Assembly: GCA_963822145.1 (NCBI GenBank)
Contig: CAWGGG010000004.1
Span: 744,001 to 808,000 of the forward strand
From: UBA5072 sp963822145
Lineage (GTDB): Bacteria > Bacteroidota > Bacteroidia > Bacteroidales > UBA10428
Length of the DNA stretch: 64,000 nt
Reading direction: 5' to 3'
Shown here: in pieces, positions 28,095 through 37,046 of the stretch
Layout: the number at the start of each line of letters is the position of its first letter
Position numbering within the stretch: the stretch's first letter is position 1
The notes under the pieces: generated by a model
What the model was told of the DNA's origin: nothing
What the model saw: the letters and a program-made list of their open reading frames with translations, nothing else
Databases searched by the model: none
Made by a program: the position numbers and the translations under genes

Positions 28095-30089
28095 TTAATC
28101 TTTCAGCATATCCATAAACTCATCCTCGGTGATAACCGGCACCCCCAGCTTTTCCGCCTTCTCCCGCTTGACAGGTCCCATGCCCTCTCCAGCCACCACA
28201 TAACTGGTGTTTGAGCTTACACTGCTGAGGATTCTGCCACCGTTTTCTTCAATCCTGCGTTGGATCTCCTCCCGTGAAAAACCCCTGAAAACACCTGATA
28301 CAACAAAGCTCTGCCCGTCAAGCCTGCCAGAGACTTTTTTATCTGTTCCCGACGCATTCAGCTGTAACCCCGACGCTCTCAATTTTTCAATGATTTCCCT
28401 GTTCCGGGAAACTGCAAAGAAATCCACTATGCTCCGGGCGATCACATCGCCGATCTCTCCAACCTTCAGGAGATCATCAACAGAGGCTGCCATCATGTCA
28501 TCCACGGATCTGAAACTGGCAGCCAGTTTCTTTGCAACCGTCTCTCCCACGTAACGTATGCCCAGGGCAAATAAAACCCGTTCAAAGGGCACTTTCTTTG
28601 AATCCTGGATGCTTTTCAGCAGGTTGTCGGCAGATCTGTCGGCAAACCGTTCCATCTTCACCAGGGCCTCCTTATTCAGGGTATAGAAATCAGCAATATT
28701 TTTCACCAGACCATGGTTGAAAAATTGCTCCACCGTAGCTTCGGCACAACCAATATCCATGGTTTTACGACTTACAAAATGGACCAGTTTGGCTTTGATC
28801 TGAGGCGGACAGCCTGTTTCATTCGGACAAAAATGTTTGGCTTCGCCTTCCATTCTGATCAGAGATGTACCACACTCGGGGCAGGAGCTAATAAATTCAA
28901 CCGGATGTGAATCGGATGAACGACTATCGAGAACAACACCGGTAATTTTGGGAATGATCTCTCCGCCTTTTTCAATGATCACCTGGTCTCCTATCCGGAT
29001 GTCCAGGTGGGCTATCTGATCGGCGTTATGGAGAGATGCCCTTTTTACCACGGTGCCTGCAAGAAGCACCGGTTGCAGGTTGGCTACCGGAGTAATGGCA
29101 CCGGTACGACCAACCTGGTAATCAATGGACAATAATTTTGTATAGGCTTCACGGGCTTTAAACTTAAAGGCTATGGCCCAGCGGGGAGACTTAGCCGTAA
29201 ACCCCAGAATTTGCTGCTGACGGTAAGCGTTAACCTTGATAACGATACCATCGATATCATAGGGAAGTGTCTCCCGCTTTTCATCCCAGGAGGATATAAA
29301 ATCAAATACTTCCTGCAGTTGTGTACATTTTTTTATATGCTGAGGAACTTTTAGTCCCCAATCCCTGGCTTTAGTAAGACTTTCAAAATGAGTAGCAAAG
29401 CCAATATCCCCGGGAAGATAATACATGAAACAGTCCAGTGGCCTTTTGGCCACCAGGGAAGAATTCTTGATCTTCAAAGTGCCTGAGGCGGCATTCCGGG
29501 GATTTGCAAAGAGCGGTTCCCCGGCTTCAGCACGTTCCTCATTCATCTTTTCAAATCCAATGCGCGGTAAGAATATTTCACCCCTGATCTCAAAAAAGGC
29601 AGGATAATCGTTTTTCTGCAGGATCAGGGGAATGCTTCTTATGGTTTTTACGTTTTGCGTCACATCATCCCCTTTTTCTCCGTCGCCACGCGTAACAGCC
29701 CTTAGCAGCCGGCCATCTTCATAATGCAGACTGATGGAAACCCCGTCGAATTTGAGTTCACAAACATACTCAATATTTTCGGAGGGGAGTGCTTTTCTTA
29801 CCCGCTCGTCAAAAGCTTCAATTTCCTGTTGTGAGTAAGTGTTGTCCAGCGAAAGCATCGGGTAAAGATGCTTGACCTGGACAAAGGTATTGTTGGTATC
29901 ATTACCCACCCGCTGGCTGGGTGAAAGGGGATCATGGTATTCCGGAAACTGTGCCTCCAGTTCAGTTAACTCATTCAGAAGCCCGTCGTATTCAAAGTCA
30001 GAGACCTCCGGTTGAGCCATTACATAGTATTGATGATTATAATGATCCAGAAGTTCCCGGAGCTGTAATATTCTTTCTTTTGCGGTCAT
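28095..30089 (-). CDS. ligA: NAD-dependent DNA ligase
   Basis: A 664-residue LigA. ATG at 30089 chosen over a TTG one codon upstream. Adenylation domain with catalytic Lys113 (ELKFDG) and GDGEKGDDVTQNVKTIRSIP; OB fold (GRTGAITPVANLQPV); zinc finger with four Cys (CPECG...CPNETGC); helix-hairpin-helix region; and a BRCT domain (SFVVSGVFRGFSREEIQRRIEENGG) ending the protein. Odd point: the segment usually reading MDIDGLG reads MDIGCAEATVEQF. Convergent with the second tonB, 55 bases apart. Confidence 0.96.
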   Translation of the reverse strand: MTAKERILQLRELLDHYNHQYYVMAQPEVSDFEYDGLLNELTELEAQFPEYHDPLSPSQRVGNDTNNTFVQVKHLYPMLSLDNTYSQQEIEAFDERVRKALPSENIEYVCELKFDGVSISLHYEDGRLLRAVTRGDGEKGDDVTQNVKTIRSIPLILQKNDYPAFFEIRGEIFLPRIGFEKMNEERAEAGEPLFANPRNAASGTLKIKNSSLVAKRPLDCFMYYLPGDIGFATHFESLTKARDWGLKVPQHIKKCTQLQEVFDFISSWDEKRETLPYDIDGIVIKVNAYRQQQILGFTAKSPRWAIAFKFKAREAYTKLLSIDYQVGRTGAITPVANLQPVLLAGTVVKRASLHNADQIAHLDIRIGDQVIIEKGGEIIPKITGVVLDSRSSDSHPVEFISSCPECGTSLIRMEGEAKHFCPNETGCPPQIKAKLVHFVSRKTMDIGCAEATVEQFFNHGLVKNIADFYTLNKEALVKMERFADRSADNLLKSIQDSKKVPFERVLFALGIRYVGETVAKKLAASFRSVDDMMAASVDDLLKVGEIGDVIARSIVDFFAVSRNREIIEKLRASGLQLNASGTDKKVSGRLDGQSFVVSGVFRGFSREEIQRRIEENGGRILSSVSSNTSYVVAGEGMGPVKREKAEKLGVPVITEDEFMDMLKD

Positions 30090-30230
30090 CAACAGCCTCT
30101 TTTTATTATTTTTGAAAGCAATTTATGAATTTTTGACTGGACTGGTTATAAAAATAAATGAGAATAATTTTAACCCTGCTTTAAACCTTGCCTGTTTTTA
30201 ACAGTCTAATAATAAAAATCTAGATCAACT

Positions 30231-30560
30231 ATGAAGAAATATATACTCCTGGGTCTGTTATCATGGTTCTCCTTTCTGATCCTGTATGGGCAGGAACAAC
30301 CGAACCCCCCTGCAAATGCGTCCATAAACCGCGAAAATTTTACCCTCAGGCCGAACAGCCGCGACTATGCCATTATCAGAAAAGGAAACAACCATCAGCG
30401 CATGGTTCAGCTGCGCTCCCAGGCGATGATCAGACATCGCCAGGCGCTGCAAAACCGCAAAATGAGCATGGAGCACAGAAGAACTGCCCTGCAGCGCCAA
30501 ATGATCAGGCAGCAACAGGTAAGACAGCGTATGGTTCATCAACGAGGTATGCAACACTAA
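30231..30560 (+). CDS. Small very basic secreted protein
   Basis: A 109-residue protein. The signal peptide (MKKYILLGLLSWFSFLILYGQ) supports the start and frame. The mature part has no Cys and becomes strikingly rich in Arg, Gln, Met and His (RQALQNRKMSMEHRRTALQRQ...), which would be a long amphipathic basic helix. No family recognised. Similar low-complexity basic proteins include Spy-like chaperone helices and metal-sensing repeats, but nothing here proves either. 25 bases before a TPR gene on the same strand, so probably co-transcribed. Confidence 0.65.
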   Translation: MKKYILLGLLSWFSFLILYGQEQPNPPANASINRENFTLRPNSRDYAIIRKGNNHQRMVQLRSQAMIRHRQALQNRKMSMEHRRTALQRQMIRQQQVRQRMVHQRGMQH

Positions 30561-30585
30561 CACACCGGCAAAAAACTCCACTGGT

Positions 30586-31296
30586 ATGCAAAGAATGATA
30601 ACACTGGTTTTTTTATGCCTGGTCAGCACTGTGCCTGGTATGTCTCAAACAATCAGTCAATTACTGGAATCAGGCAAGAAGAAACAGGAAAAAGGATCCG
30701 TAGAAGCGGCGATTAAGGATTATTCAAAAGCTATAGAAATGGATCAGAAAAATCCGGATGCCTATTATCTGCGTGGCAATGCCTGGTTTGACCTCGAGAG
30801 TTTCCAGAACGCCGTGGATGATTATTCAAAGCTCCTGGCCATTCAGCCTGATTACAAAGACGCCTGGTTCAACCGTGGGAATGCTTATTATGAATTGGGC
30901 AAATTTGAGTTGTCGGTTATGGATTTTTCACAATCGATCGCACTGGATCCGGGCTTTTCCGATGACTGGTTTAACCGGGGCAATGCCTATTTCAAACAGG
31001 GACGTTTTCAGGAAGCGCTGGATGATTTTAACAAAGGGCTCTCCCTGAATGATACTCACCCGGATAGCTATTACGACCGCGGAAATACGCACTACAACCT
31101 TAAAAATTACGAGGCCGCCGTATCCGATTATACCAGGGCTATTGAAATGCAGAACGAAACTTTCGATTACTATTTTAACAGGGCTCTGGCCTATTTCTCG
31201 ATGGATATGTATGACAAAGCCTGCGTTGATCTTGAAAAGGCAAAAAAGCTAGGAGATCCTGATGCCGGGGATTATATCCGTGAACTCTGCAAATAA
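30586..31296 (+). CDS. Secreted TPR protein
   Basis: A 236-residue protein with a signal peptide (MQRMITLVFLCLVSTVPGMSQ) and about six regularly spaced TPRs built on NPDAYYLRGNAWFDLE, YKDAWFNRGNAYYELG, FSDDWFNRGNAYFKQG and HPDSYYDRGNTHYNLK. The repeated [WY]-x-x-RGN motif is the classical TPR1 core. Periplasmic interaction scaffold; partner unknown. Ends six bases before the convergent gene that follows. Confidence 0.85.
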   Translation: MQRMITLVFLCLVSTVPGMSQTISQLLESGKKKQEKGSVEAAIKDYSKAIEMDQKNPDAYYLRGNAWFDLESFQNAVDDYSKLLAIQPDYKDAWFNRGNAYYELGKFELSVMDFSQSIALDPGFSDDWFNRGNAYFKQGRFQEALDDFNKGLSLNDTHPDSYYDRGNTHYNLKNYEAAVSDYTRAIEMQNETFDYYFNRALAYFSMDMYDKACVDLEKAKKLGDPDAGDYIRELCK

Positions 31297-31302
31297 CAAA
31301 GG

Positions 31303-32262
31303 TTACCGGAACATCAGGTTATAGGTCAGTCCAATATTGATGAAAAACTGGGTGTCATCAGTCAGGTAATCCGGTTGACCAAAAGGGATAAGTGCGTAAA
31401 GACCCAGGTTCAATCCGAAGTTCCCCCATATGACGTAAACCGGTAGATTAATGCTCAGCGAAGTGAGCTTGAAATTGTCCTGTGCCTGCTCGTCCAGGTA
31501 ATTATTCAATACTTCCTTATAAGTAAGATCAGGATTGGACCTTAATTCATGATATACATAGCGCCGGATGGCTGGAAAACTCAGCAGGTATGCGTAAAAA
31601 TAAGGCTCTTCACGCAGTTCATCCAGATAATACTGATTCAGGTACTCATAGCTTCCAAAGTTGGCATCCCATCCGGGTAGCATGGTCAGGGAAACATTCC
31701 GGAACAAAAAGCGTTTTATATCAATCTGGTAGTAATTGTGCAGGGCAGCATAAAAAACATCCTGCTCACCCAAAAAATAGCCTGCTGAAGCGCCAAAATT
31801 GATAAACCGATACTGATAATCAATATCGAGTTGAAAATCATCTGAAAATAGCGATTTTAACGAATTCGAATTATCGCTGTAAAAGTAGTGGGTATAACTG
31901 GGGTAAATGGTCAGGTTTTCTGTGGGTCTGAAATTATAGCCAATCCACAGGTCAAGTTCTGATGTGAAATTTTCCAATGAGTCGTCAGAATTGTCGAGAA
32001 AATATCCCATGGCAGAAAAATCAAAGCCCCATTTACTGAAAAAAGTTACCGCAGGTGAATAGGAAGGTTGCCTGGTGGTGGCATTAAACATGCCCATTAC
32101 ATTGGTATTGCTGTTATAATCGGCTGAGATCATCACGGTATGATACTCAAACGAACTCACGGACCTGTCGCGTGGTTGAAGATCCTGTGACTGGGAAAAC
32201 ACCGGAACCAGGAAGAAAAATCCTTCAACCATCCACCAAAGTCGAATTCTTAATGCCTGCAT
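31303..32262 (-). CDS. Putative outer-membrane beta-barrel protein
   Basis: A 319-residue hypothetical protein with a signal-like N-terminus (about residues 8-24, VFSQSQ cleavage region) and a mature part made of alternating-residue amphipathic strands rich in Tyr and Phe (for example ENLTIYPSYTHYFYSD, FINFGASAGYFLG). It ends in ...INIGLTYNLMFR, a barrel-like last strand with aromatic penultimate residues. No family recognised. It starts about 80 bases from the divergent cobalamin promoter region. Confidence 0.65.
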   Translation of the reverse strand: MQALRIRLWWMVEGFFFLVPVFSQSQDLQPRDRSVSSFEYHTVMISADYNSNTNVMGMFNATTRQPSYSPAVTFFSKWGFDFSAMGYFLDNSDDSLENFTSELDLWIGYNFRPTENLTIYPSYTHYFYSDNSNSLKSLFSDDFQLDIDYQYRFINFGASAGYFLGEQDVFYAALHNYYQIDIKRFLFRNVSLTMLPGWDANFGSYEYLNQYYLDELREEPYFYAYLLSFPAIRRYVYHELRSNPDLTYKEVLNNYLDEQAQDNFKLTSLSINLPVYVIWGNFGLNLGLYALIPFGQPDYLTDDTQFFINIGLTYNLMFR

Positions 32263-32323
32263 AATTGTTCATGAAAGACCTAAAATTAGCAATTTGCACC
32301 GACTTTATGATGTTCAAAACTTG

Positions 32324-32358
32324 TTTGCCGGTTATCGCCAAAGTTTTTGTTATATTTG
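32324..32358 (+). promoter_or_regulatory. Candidate promoter of the cobalamin riboswitch transcript
   Basis: TTTG at 32324-32327, a 23-base spacer, then TATATTTG at 32351-32358, an exact -7 match. The spacer is a few bases longer than usual. Transcription would start near 32365, at the first base of the riboswitch. Confidence 0.5.
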
Positions 32359-32362
32359 TAAA

Positions 32363-32542
32363 GATTATGGTTCCGGAATCAGATTCCTGAATCCGGACAA
32401 TAGGGAACCAGGTGTAATTCCTGGACAGTACCCGCTGCTGTAATCTCCGTTAAGTTTTCAGGCATACCCTGCCACTGTTCCGATAAAGCCGGGATGGGAA
32501 GGCGACCTGAGAATGGAGGAAGTCAGAAGACCTGCCATGATC
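32363..32542 (+). ncRNA. Cobalamin (AdoCbl) riboswitch
   Basis: A cobalamin-sensing leader. GATTATGG at 32363-32370 pairs with CCATGATC at 32535-32542 to close P1. Between them are the conserved core elements: AGGGAACCAGGTG near 32403, GCTGCTGTAA, GCCACTG near 32471, GGGATGGGAAGG near 32491, and the B12 box AGTCAGAAGACCTGCC (32521-32536). It lies 32 bases before the receptor ATG at 32575, and a small hairpin TGTTCGGGAACA (32549-32560) in that space may form part of the expression platform. Presumably lowers receptor synthesis when B12 is abundant. Confidence 0.94.
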
Positions 32543-32574
32543 TTATAGTGTTCGGGAACAAACAAGAAATTATT

Positions 32575-34530
32575 ATGGCCATCTTTCGTGTTCTTCTGTT
32601 TTTTTTCATACTGCTTTCCATTGTTCTTTTGCCTTTGCAATCGCAGGAATTGCCTGTTAAGCATATCCCTGAGGTAACTGTTACCCAGGCCAACCAGGAA
32701 TTCTTTTCTGATGACCATACCACACAGACAGTCGAGCCGATGCTGGAAACCACCAACAGGCACCAGAGTATTGGATACTTGTTGGAAAGAGAAACTCCGG
32801 CTTTAATAAGGAGCTATGGCGGCTCCGGTTCGCTGACCTCAGTTTCGCTCCACGGGACAGGTACCAATCATACCCTGGTGAGCTGGAACGGTTTTCCCCT
32901 GAATTCTCCCTCAACAGGCCAGGTTGATCTTTCCCTTATTCCTGCAGGTTTTATGCAAACGGTGGCGGTAACGAATGGTTCTTCAGGGTCTCTTTTCGGA
33001 AGCGGGACCTTTGGAGGTTCCATTTCACTGAACAATGCACCCGACTGGTCTAATAAATTCTCCGTTAATTATTCACTCGATGCCGGTAGTTTTGGATCCT
33101 TGGGCAATATGCTTACCCTGAACGCGGGCAACAACCGGTTTCAGTACCGGTTGTCCGCTGCCACTGCACGATCCGAGAACGATTTTACCTATCGCGATTA
33201 TTACAGGAATCAGGCTCCTGAATTAAAGGTTAATCATAATGCTTACCGGTCGGTGGGATTGATCCAGAACCTCTCCCTGAACCTGAACAAGGGCAGTTAC
33301 CTGGAAGGCGGAATCTGGTACCAGTTTAAATCTCTTGAAATTCCCGCCCTGATGGGGTCTTACAAAGAAAGCCATGCCAGGCAGAAAGACAGTCTTTTCA
33401 GATCATTTGTGAATTTCAGGAAGATCACAGAAAGATCAGCGCTGATGATCAGATCGGCGTATTTTTCTGATTTCCTGAGATATACAGATAAGTATAATGC
33501 CTCGGACCCGGTTTATGCCGTGGATTCAAAGATTGCCACAAGAAGGTTCATGAATGAAGCTGATTTCAGGTATTATTTCTCCCAGACACTAATCGTTGGC
33601 GGCGGCGCTGCATACAATCATATCACAGGCAATTCGGGGAATTATGGCGGAAAGATTTCAGAAAACGAATATGTAGTTTTCGGAAGCGCAAAGGTTGTCC
33701 TGACCGACCTCATTATTAACGCAGGATTGAGAAAAGAGTTTTATGACGGTATGAATCCTCCGTTGCAGTATTCTTTGGGTGTCAGGTATAAACCGGCCGA
33801 CCATTTTATCCTCAGGTCCGTATTCTCCAGCAAATTCAGGAAACCAACCTTCAATGAAAAATATTGGAGACCCGGTGGCAATCCTTTGTTGCAGCCTGAA
33901 AGGGGCAGGGGAGGGGAAATTACAGCGGAATGGTCATCAGGCAGCGGCAAAAACAATGGTTTCTGGCTTGATGCCAGGATCACAGGATATTATCAATGGA
34001 TTGACAACTGGATCCAATGGGTAATGCATGATTCACTTACACCGGTTGAATATAAGGAAGTGCATGCAAGGGGTATTGATACCTGGATGGAATACGGCTT
34101 TTCATCCGAGCGGCTGCGCATAAAAGGTATGTTGAATTACAGCTATAACCGCTCCGTAATTGCCAGGACCTATGACGATAACAGGCTGTTTGAAGGCAAT
34201 CAGCTGATGTATGCACCCATACATGCGTTCAGAGCGGGTCTTGATGTCAGTTTATCCGGTTTTACTCTGGGTGTTTCCACAGCCTATACCGGATACCGTG
34301 AAACGGTTGAAACCGCTGACAAGACACTGCGCCTGCCAGGATATGGCGTACTGAACCTGATGACCGGTTTTCACCGGAAGATCCGTAAAACGGACCTGGC
34401 CCTGGATTTTTTTGTTGACAATGTCTTTGACAAGTCTTACGAGATAATCCGTTCTTATCCGGTTCCGGGAAGATCTTATCATATCACCTTCTCTGTTGGT
34501 TTACAAACATCCGACACCAGTGACCATTAA
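32575..34530 (+). CDS. btuB: BtuB-like TonB-dependent cobalamin receptor
   Basis: A 651-residue TonB-dependent receptor. Start at the ATG at 32575, where a signal peptide begins (MAIFRVLLFFFILLSIVLLPLQSQ); an in-frame start at 32494 would overlap the riboswitch. N-terminal VKHIPEVTVTQ could be the Ton box. A plug domain follows (GTGTNHTLVSWNGFPLNS...GSSGSLFGSGTFGGSISLNN, about 105-175), then a 22-strand-type barrel ending in SYHITFSVGLQ. The cobalamin riboswitch and the BtuG-like gene ten bases downstream support cobalamin import. Confidence 0.93.
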   Translation: MAIFRVLLFFFILLSIVLLPLQSQELPVKHIPEVTVTQANQEFFSDDHTTQTVEPMLETTNRHQSIGYLLERETPALIRSYGGSGSLTSVSLHGTGTNHTLVSWNGFPLNSPSTGQVDLSLIPAGFMQTVAVTNGSSGSLFGSGTFGGSISLNNAPDWSNKFSVNYSLDAGSFGSLGNMLTLNAGNNRFQYRLSAATARSENDFTYRDYYRNQAPELKVNHNAYRSVGLIQNLSLNLNKGSYLEGGIWYQFKSLEIPALMGSYKESHARQKDSLFRSFVNFRKITERSALMIRSAYFSDFLRYTDKYNASDPVYAVDSKIATRRFMNEADFRYYFSQTLIVGGGAAYNHITGNSGNYGGKISENEYVVFGSAKVVLTDLIINAGLRKEFYDGMNPPLQYSLGVRYKPADHFILRSVFSSKFRKPTFNEKYWRPGGNPLLQPERGRGGEITAEWSSGSGKNNGFWLDARITGYYQWIDNWIQWVMHDSLTPVEYKEVHARGIDTWMEYGFSSERLRIKGMLNYSYNRSVIARTYDDNRLFEGNQLMYAPIHAFRAGLDVSLSGFTLGVSTAYTGYRETVETADKTLRLPGYGVLNLMTGFHRKIRKTDLALDFFVDNVFDKSYEIIRSYPVPGRSYHITFSVGLQTSDTSDH

Positions 34531-34539
34531 GTTTTCATT

Positions 34540-35616
34540 ATGAAACAAACGCATTTATTATTACTGACAGCCATCTTGTCCCTGCTTTCCACAGGATGTG
34601 AAAAGAACCAGGACAGACCGCATCAGATTGACTATTCCCAGGGAATTTTCATCATAAACGAGGGATCATTCCAGTCCAATAACGGCTCTGTAAGTTACTA
34701 TGATGCCGCTGGCGGATCCATCACAAACGGCATATTTGAGGCAGCCAACGGACGCCCGCTGGGGGATGTGGTTCAATCTTTCGCAATAGTCAGCGATACG
34801 GTTGGGATCATAATAGTAAACGGTTCTGCAAAACTTGAGGTGGTCAACATTGAAACATTCAGGACTATTGCGAAGCCGATACCTGCGGCTTATCCGAGAC
34901 AATTTTGTCAGGTGACCCCCGATGCCGGTTATCTGACCGGCGGAAACCTGCAGGGATATGTGTTTATCCTTGATCTGGGCACTTTTGAAATCACCGACAG
35001 CATAAAGGCAGGATATGGTCCGGATGCCCTTATCATGCATGAAAATATGGTATATGTAGCAAACAGCGGCGGTTGGGCTACTGATTCTACCGTATACAAA
35101 ATTTTAGTATCCGGTAACCAGATCGTCGATACTTTTCAGGTCGGAAAAACTCCGGCTGACCTTACCTTTGACGGTGACGACATGCTTTGGATTTATTGCC
35201 GGGGGCAGGCTGTATACAGCTGGGATCCTCCCTACAACCTGATATCTGAAACGGATGCCCTGCTGCAAAAAGTCGACATCGCCAACGGCAACATTTTATG
35301 GCAGGGAGAAGTGGGCAAGGCAGGGGATTATACAGGCACACCACCGAGGATTGCTTCATCCCCCGATGGTGCATTTATTTACTATCTGAGGCCTGATGGT
35401 GTCTATAAAATCAGTTCCGTCAGCCCTGACATACCCGTTACCCCCCTGATCACCGGGAATTACTACGGCATGGATGTAAATCCCGCTGACGGAAATATCT
35501 TCATTTTTGAATCAGTATTCACCGGAAACGGCACCATGAAAATATTTACCGCGGATGGCATTCCTGTGGCTGAAGGCATGGTTGGAATCGCACCCAACGG
35601 GGCTGTGTTTCCTTAG
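34540..35616 (+). CDS. BtuG-like surface beta-propeller lipoprotein
   Basis: A 358-residue lipoprotein with Cys20 (LLSTGCEKN). The rest has repeated YncE-type blade patterns (GIFIINEGSFQSNNGSVSYYD, VYVANSGGWATDSTVYKI, IASSPDGAFIYYLRPDGVYKIS, IFIFESVF), pointing to a seven-bladed propeller. In Bacteroides, BtuG is a surface propeller that binds cobalamin and hands it to BtuB; position right after a riboswitch-controlled BtuB matches. Homology is by architecture and context, not search. Its stop overlaps the convergent oxidoreductase gene by four bases. Confidence 0.8.
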   Translation: MKQTHLLLLTAILSLLSTGCEKNQDRPHQIDYSQGIFIINEGSFQSNNGSVSYYDAAGGSITNGIFEAANGRPLGDVVQSFAIVSDTVGIIIVNGSAKLEVVNIETFRTIAKPIPAAYPRQFCQVTPDAGYLTGGNLQGYVFILDLGTFEITDSIKAGYGPDALIMHENMVYVANSGGWATDSTVYKILVSGNQIVDTFQVGKTPADLTFDGDDMLWIYCRGQAVYSWDPPYNLISETDALLQKVDIANGNILWQGEVGKAGDYTGTPPRIASSPDGAFIYYLRPDGVYKISSVSPDIPVTPLITGNYYGMDVNPADGNIFIFESVFTGNGTMKIFTADGIPVAEGMVGIAPNGAVFP

Positions 35617-36932
35617 ATCTTAGGAAGCTCCCACGGCTTTCTGTAATTGGCTTTCAGGTATTTGTTGGCATCCTGGTCGCTGATAAATTGCGAGGCAGAA
35701 CCATCCCAATAAAGCCTTCTTCCGGTTTTATAGGCAATGTTCCCCAGGTTGGCTACCCGTGCAATATTGGCTCCTATTTCAATGCTTGCATGGGGCGTCA
35801 GGTTCCTGTCCTTGATGCAGGCAATGAAGTTCTCCATGTGCTTTTCAAGACCCTTGCCAGTTCCGCGCTGGAGTTCCACCCTGTCCAACTTGGGATTGGC
35901 TCCGGGTTCGGGAATAACCTCCCAGCCTCCGCGATCCACCACCAGAGTACCGTTATTTCCTACAAACCCCACCCCGTGTGACCGTCCGTAATATCCGCCG
36001 TCAATACCTATTCCATGATCCCACAACAGGGTGAATCCGTCAAATTCAAACAGGGCCTGCAGCGTATCGGGTGTCTCACAGGCATCCGCCGGGTAGGCAT
36101 ATTTTCCGCCCATTGCCATAATCGACTTCGGATGGCTTACCTTCATGCCAAAGAGGGCATAGTCGAGGATATGAACACCCCAGTCGGTCATCATCCCCCC
36201 TGCATAATCCCAAAACCATCGGAATGTAAAGTGGAAACGGTTACGGTTAAATGGACGTGATGGAGCCGGGCCGAGCCAGAAATCGTAATCAACGCCTGCG
36301 GGCACAGGTTCATCGGGCAAAACCGGTACCGATTTCATCCAGCCCTGGTACGACCAGGCGCGGACTGTGCGGATCTTTCCGAGTTTTCCGGAGTGAACAT
36401 AGGCAATGGCATCCTGCCAGTGCTGGTCGCTTCGCTGCCATTGGCCGATCTGAATCACGCGGCTGTATTTTTTTGCAGCTTTTTCCATCAGGTTGATCTC
36501 TTCAATGCTGTTGGAAAGTGGTTTTTCACAATACACATCCTTCCCTGCCTGGCAGGCATAAATGAAAGGCAGGCAATGCCAGTGATCCGGTGTGCCAATG
36601 ATAATTACGTCAATATCTTTGTCTTCCAGCAAACGGCGAAAATCATTGTATACCTTTGGCCTTTTACCCTGGACTTTTTCAATTTCTGCAGCACGCGCAT
36701 TCAGAACATTCTCGTCTACATCACATATTGCAGCACATTCGGTATTGGGCTGACCAAGAAAGGCCCTGATATCTGCATTTCCCATCCCGTTAATGCCAAT
36801 AACCCCTGCCGTTAATTTTTCATTGGCACCCAGTATGTTGCCCAGACTATAGGAAGGCATGGCTGATAGAACTCCGGCTCCTGTGGCCAGCGTAACGGAA
36901 CTAGTAATAAATTTCCGGCGTGAAGTAACCAT
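35613..36932 (-). CDS. Gfo/Idh/MocA-family oxidoreductase, Tat-exported
   Basis: A 439-residue dehydrogenase-like protein. The N-terminal TSRRKFITSSVTLATGAG is a twin-arginine signal, so it is exported folded. The NAD(P)-binding half has GVIGINGMGN and YNDFRRLLEDKDIDVIIIGTPDHWH; EKPLSNSIEE carries the conserved Lys of the family; the C-terminal half is the usual alpha/beta domain (GGMMTDWGVHILDYALFG). In Bacteroidota such enzymes often act on sugar derivatives or glycosides. It is flanked by unrelated genes on the opposite strand, so the substrate is not predictable. Confidence 0.9.
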   Translation of the reverse strand: MVTSRRKFITSSVTLATGAGVLSAMPSYSLGNILGANEKLTAGVIGINGMGNADIRAFLGQPNTECAAICDVDENVLNARAAEIEKVQGKRPKVYNDFRRLLEDKDIDVIIIGTPDHWHCLPFIYACQAGKDVYCEKPLSNSIEEINLMEKAAKKYSRVIQIGQWQRSDQHWQDAIAYVHSGKLGKIRTVRAWSYQGWMKSVPVLPDEPVPAGVDYDFWLGPAPSRPFNRNRFHFTFRWFWDYAGGMMTDWGVHILDYALFGMKVSHPKSIMAMGGKYAYPADACETPDTLQALFEFDGFTLLWDHGIGIDGGYYGRSHGVGFVGNNGTLVVDRGGWEVIPEPGANPKLDRVELQRGTGKGLEKHMENFIACIKDRNLTPHASIEIGANIARVANLGNIAYKTGRRLYWDGSASQFISDQDANKYLKANYRKPWELPKI

Positions 36933-37046
36933 AATATTGCTGTTTTAGTTTTAAATATTGATATTTTGAAAGGCTTTCCTCCTACCAAGATAATATATTT
37001 TTCTTTATCCGATGGCGGATTGGAGCAATTTCAATAATTTCACGGC

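Noticed and set aside
30263..30598. 111-residue frame overlapping the small basic protein in another phase
   Set aside because: No signal peptide and no motif; the frame at 30231 has a clean signal peptide. The region is low complexity, so other frames stay open by chance.
32494..32574. Longer N-terminus for the receptor
   Set aside because: It would overlap the B12 box and place the signal peptide internally.
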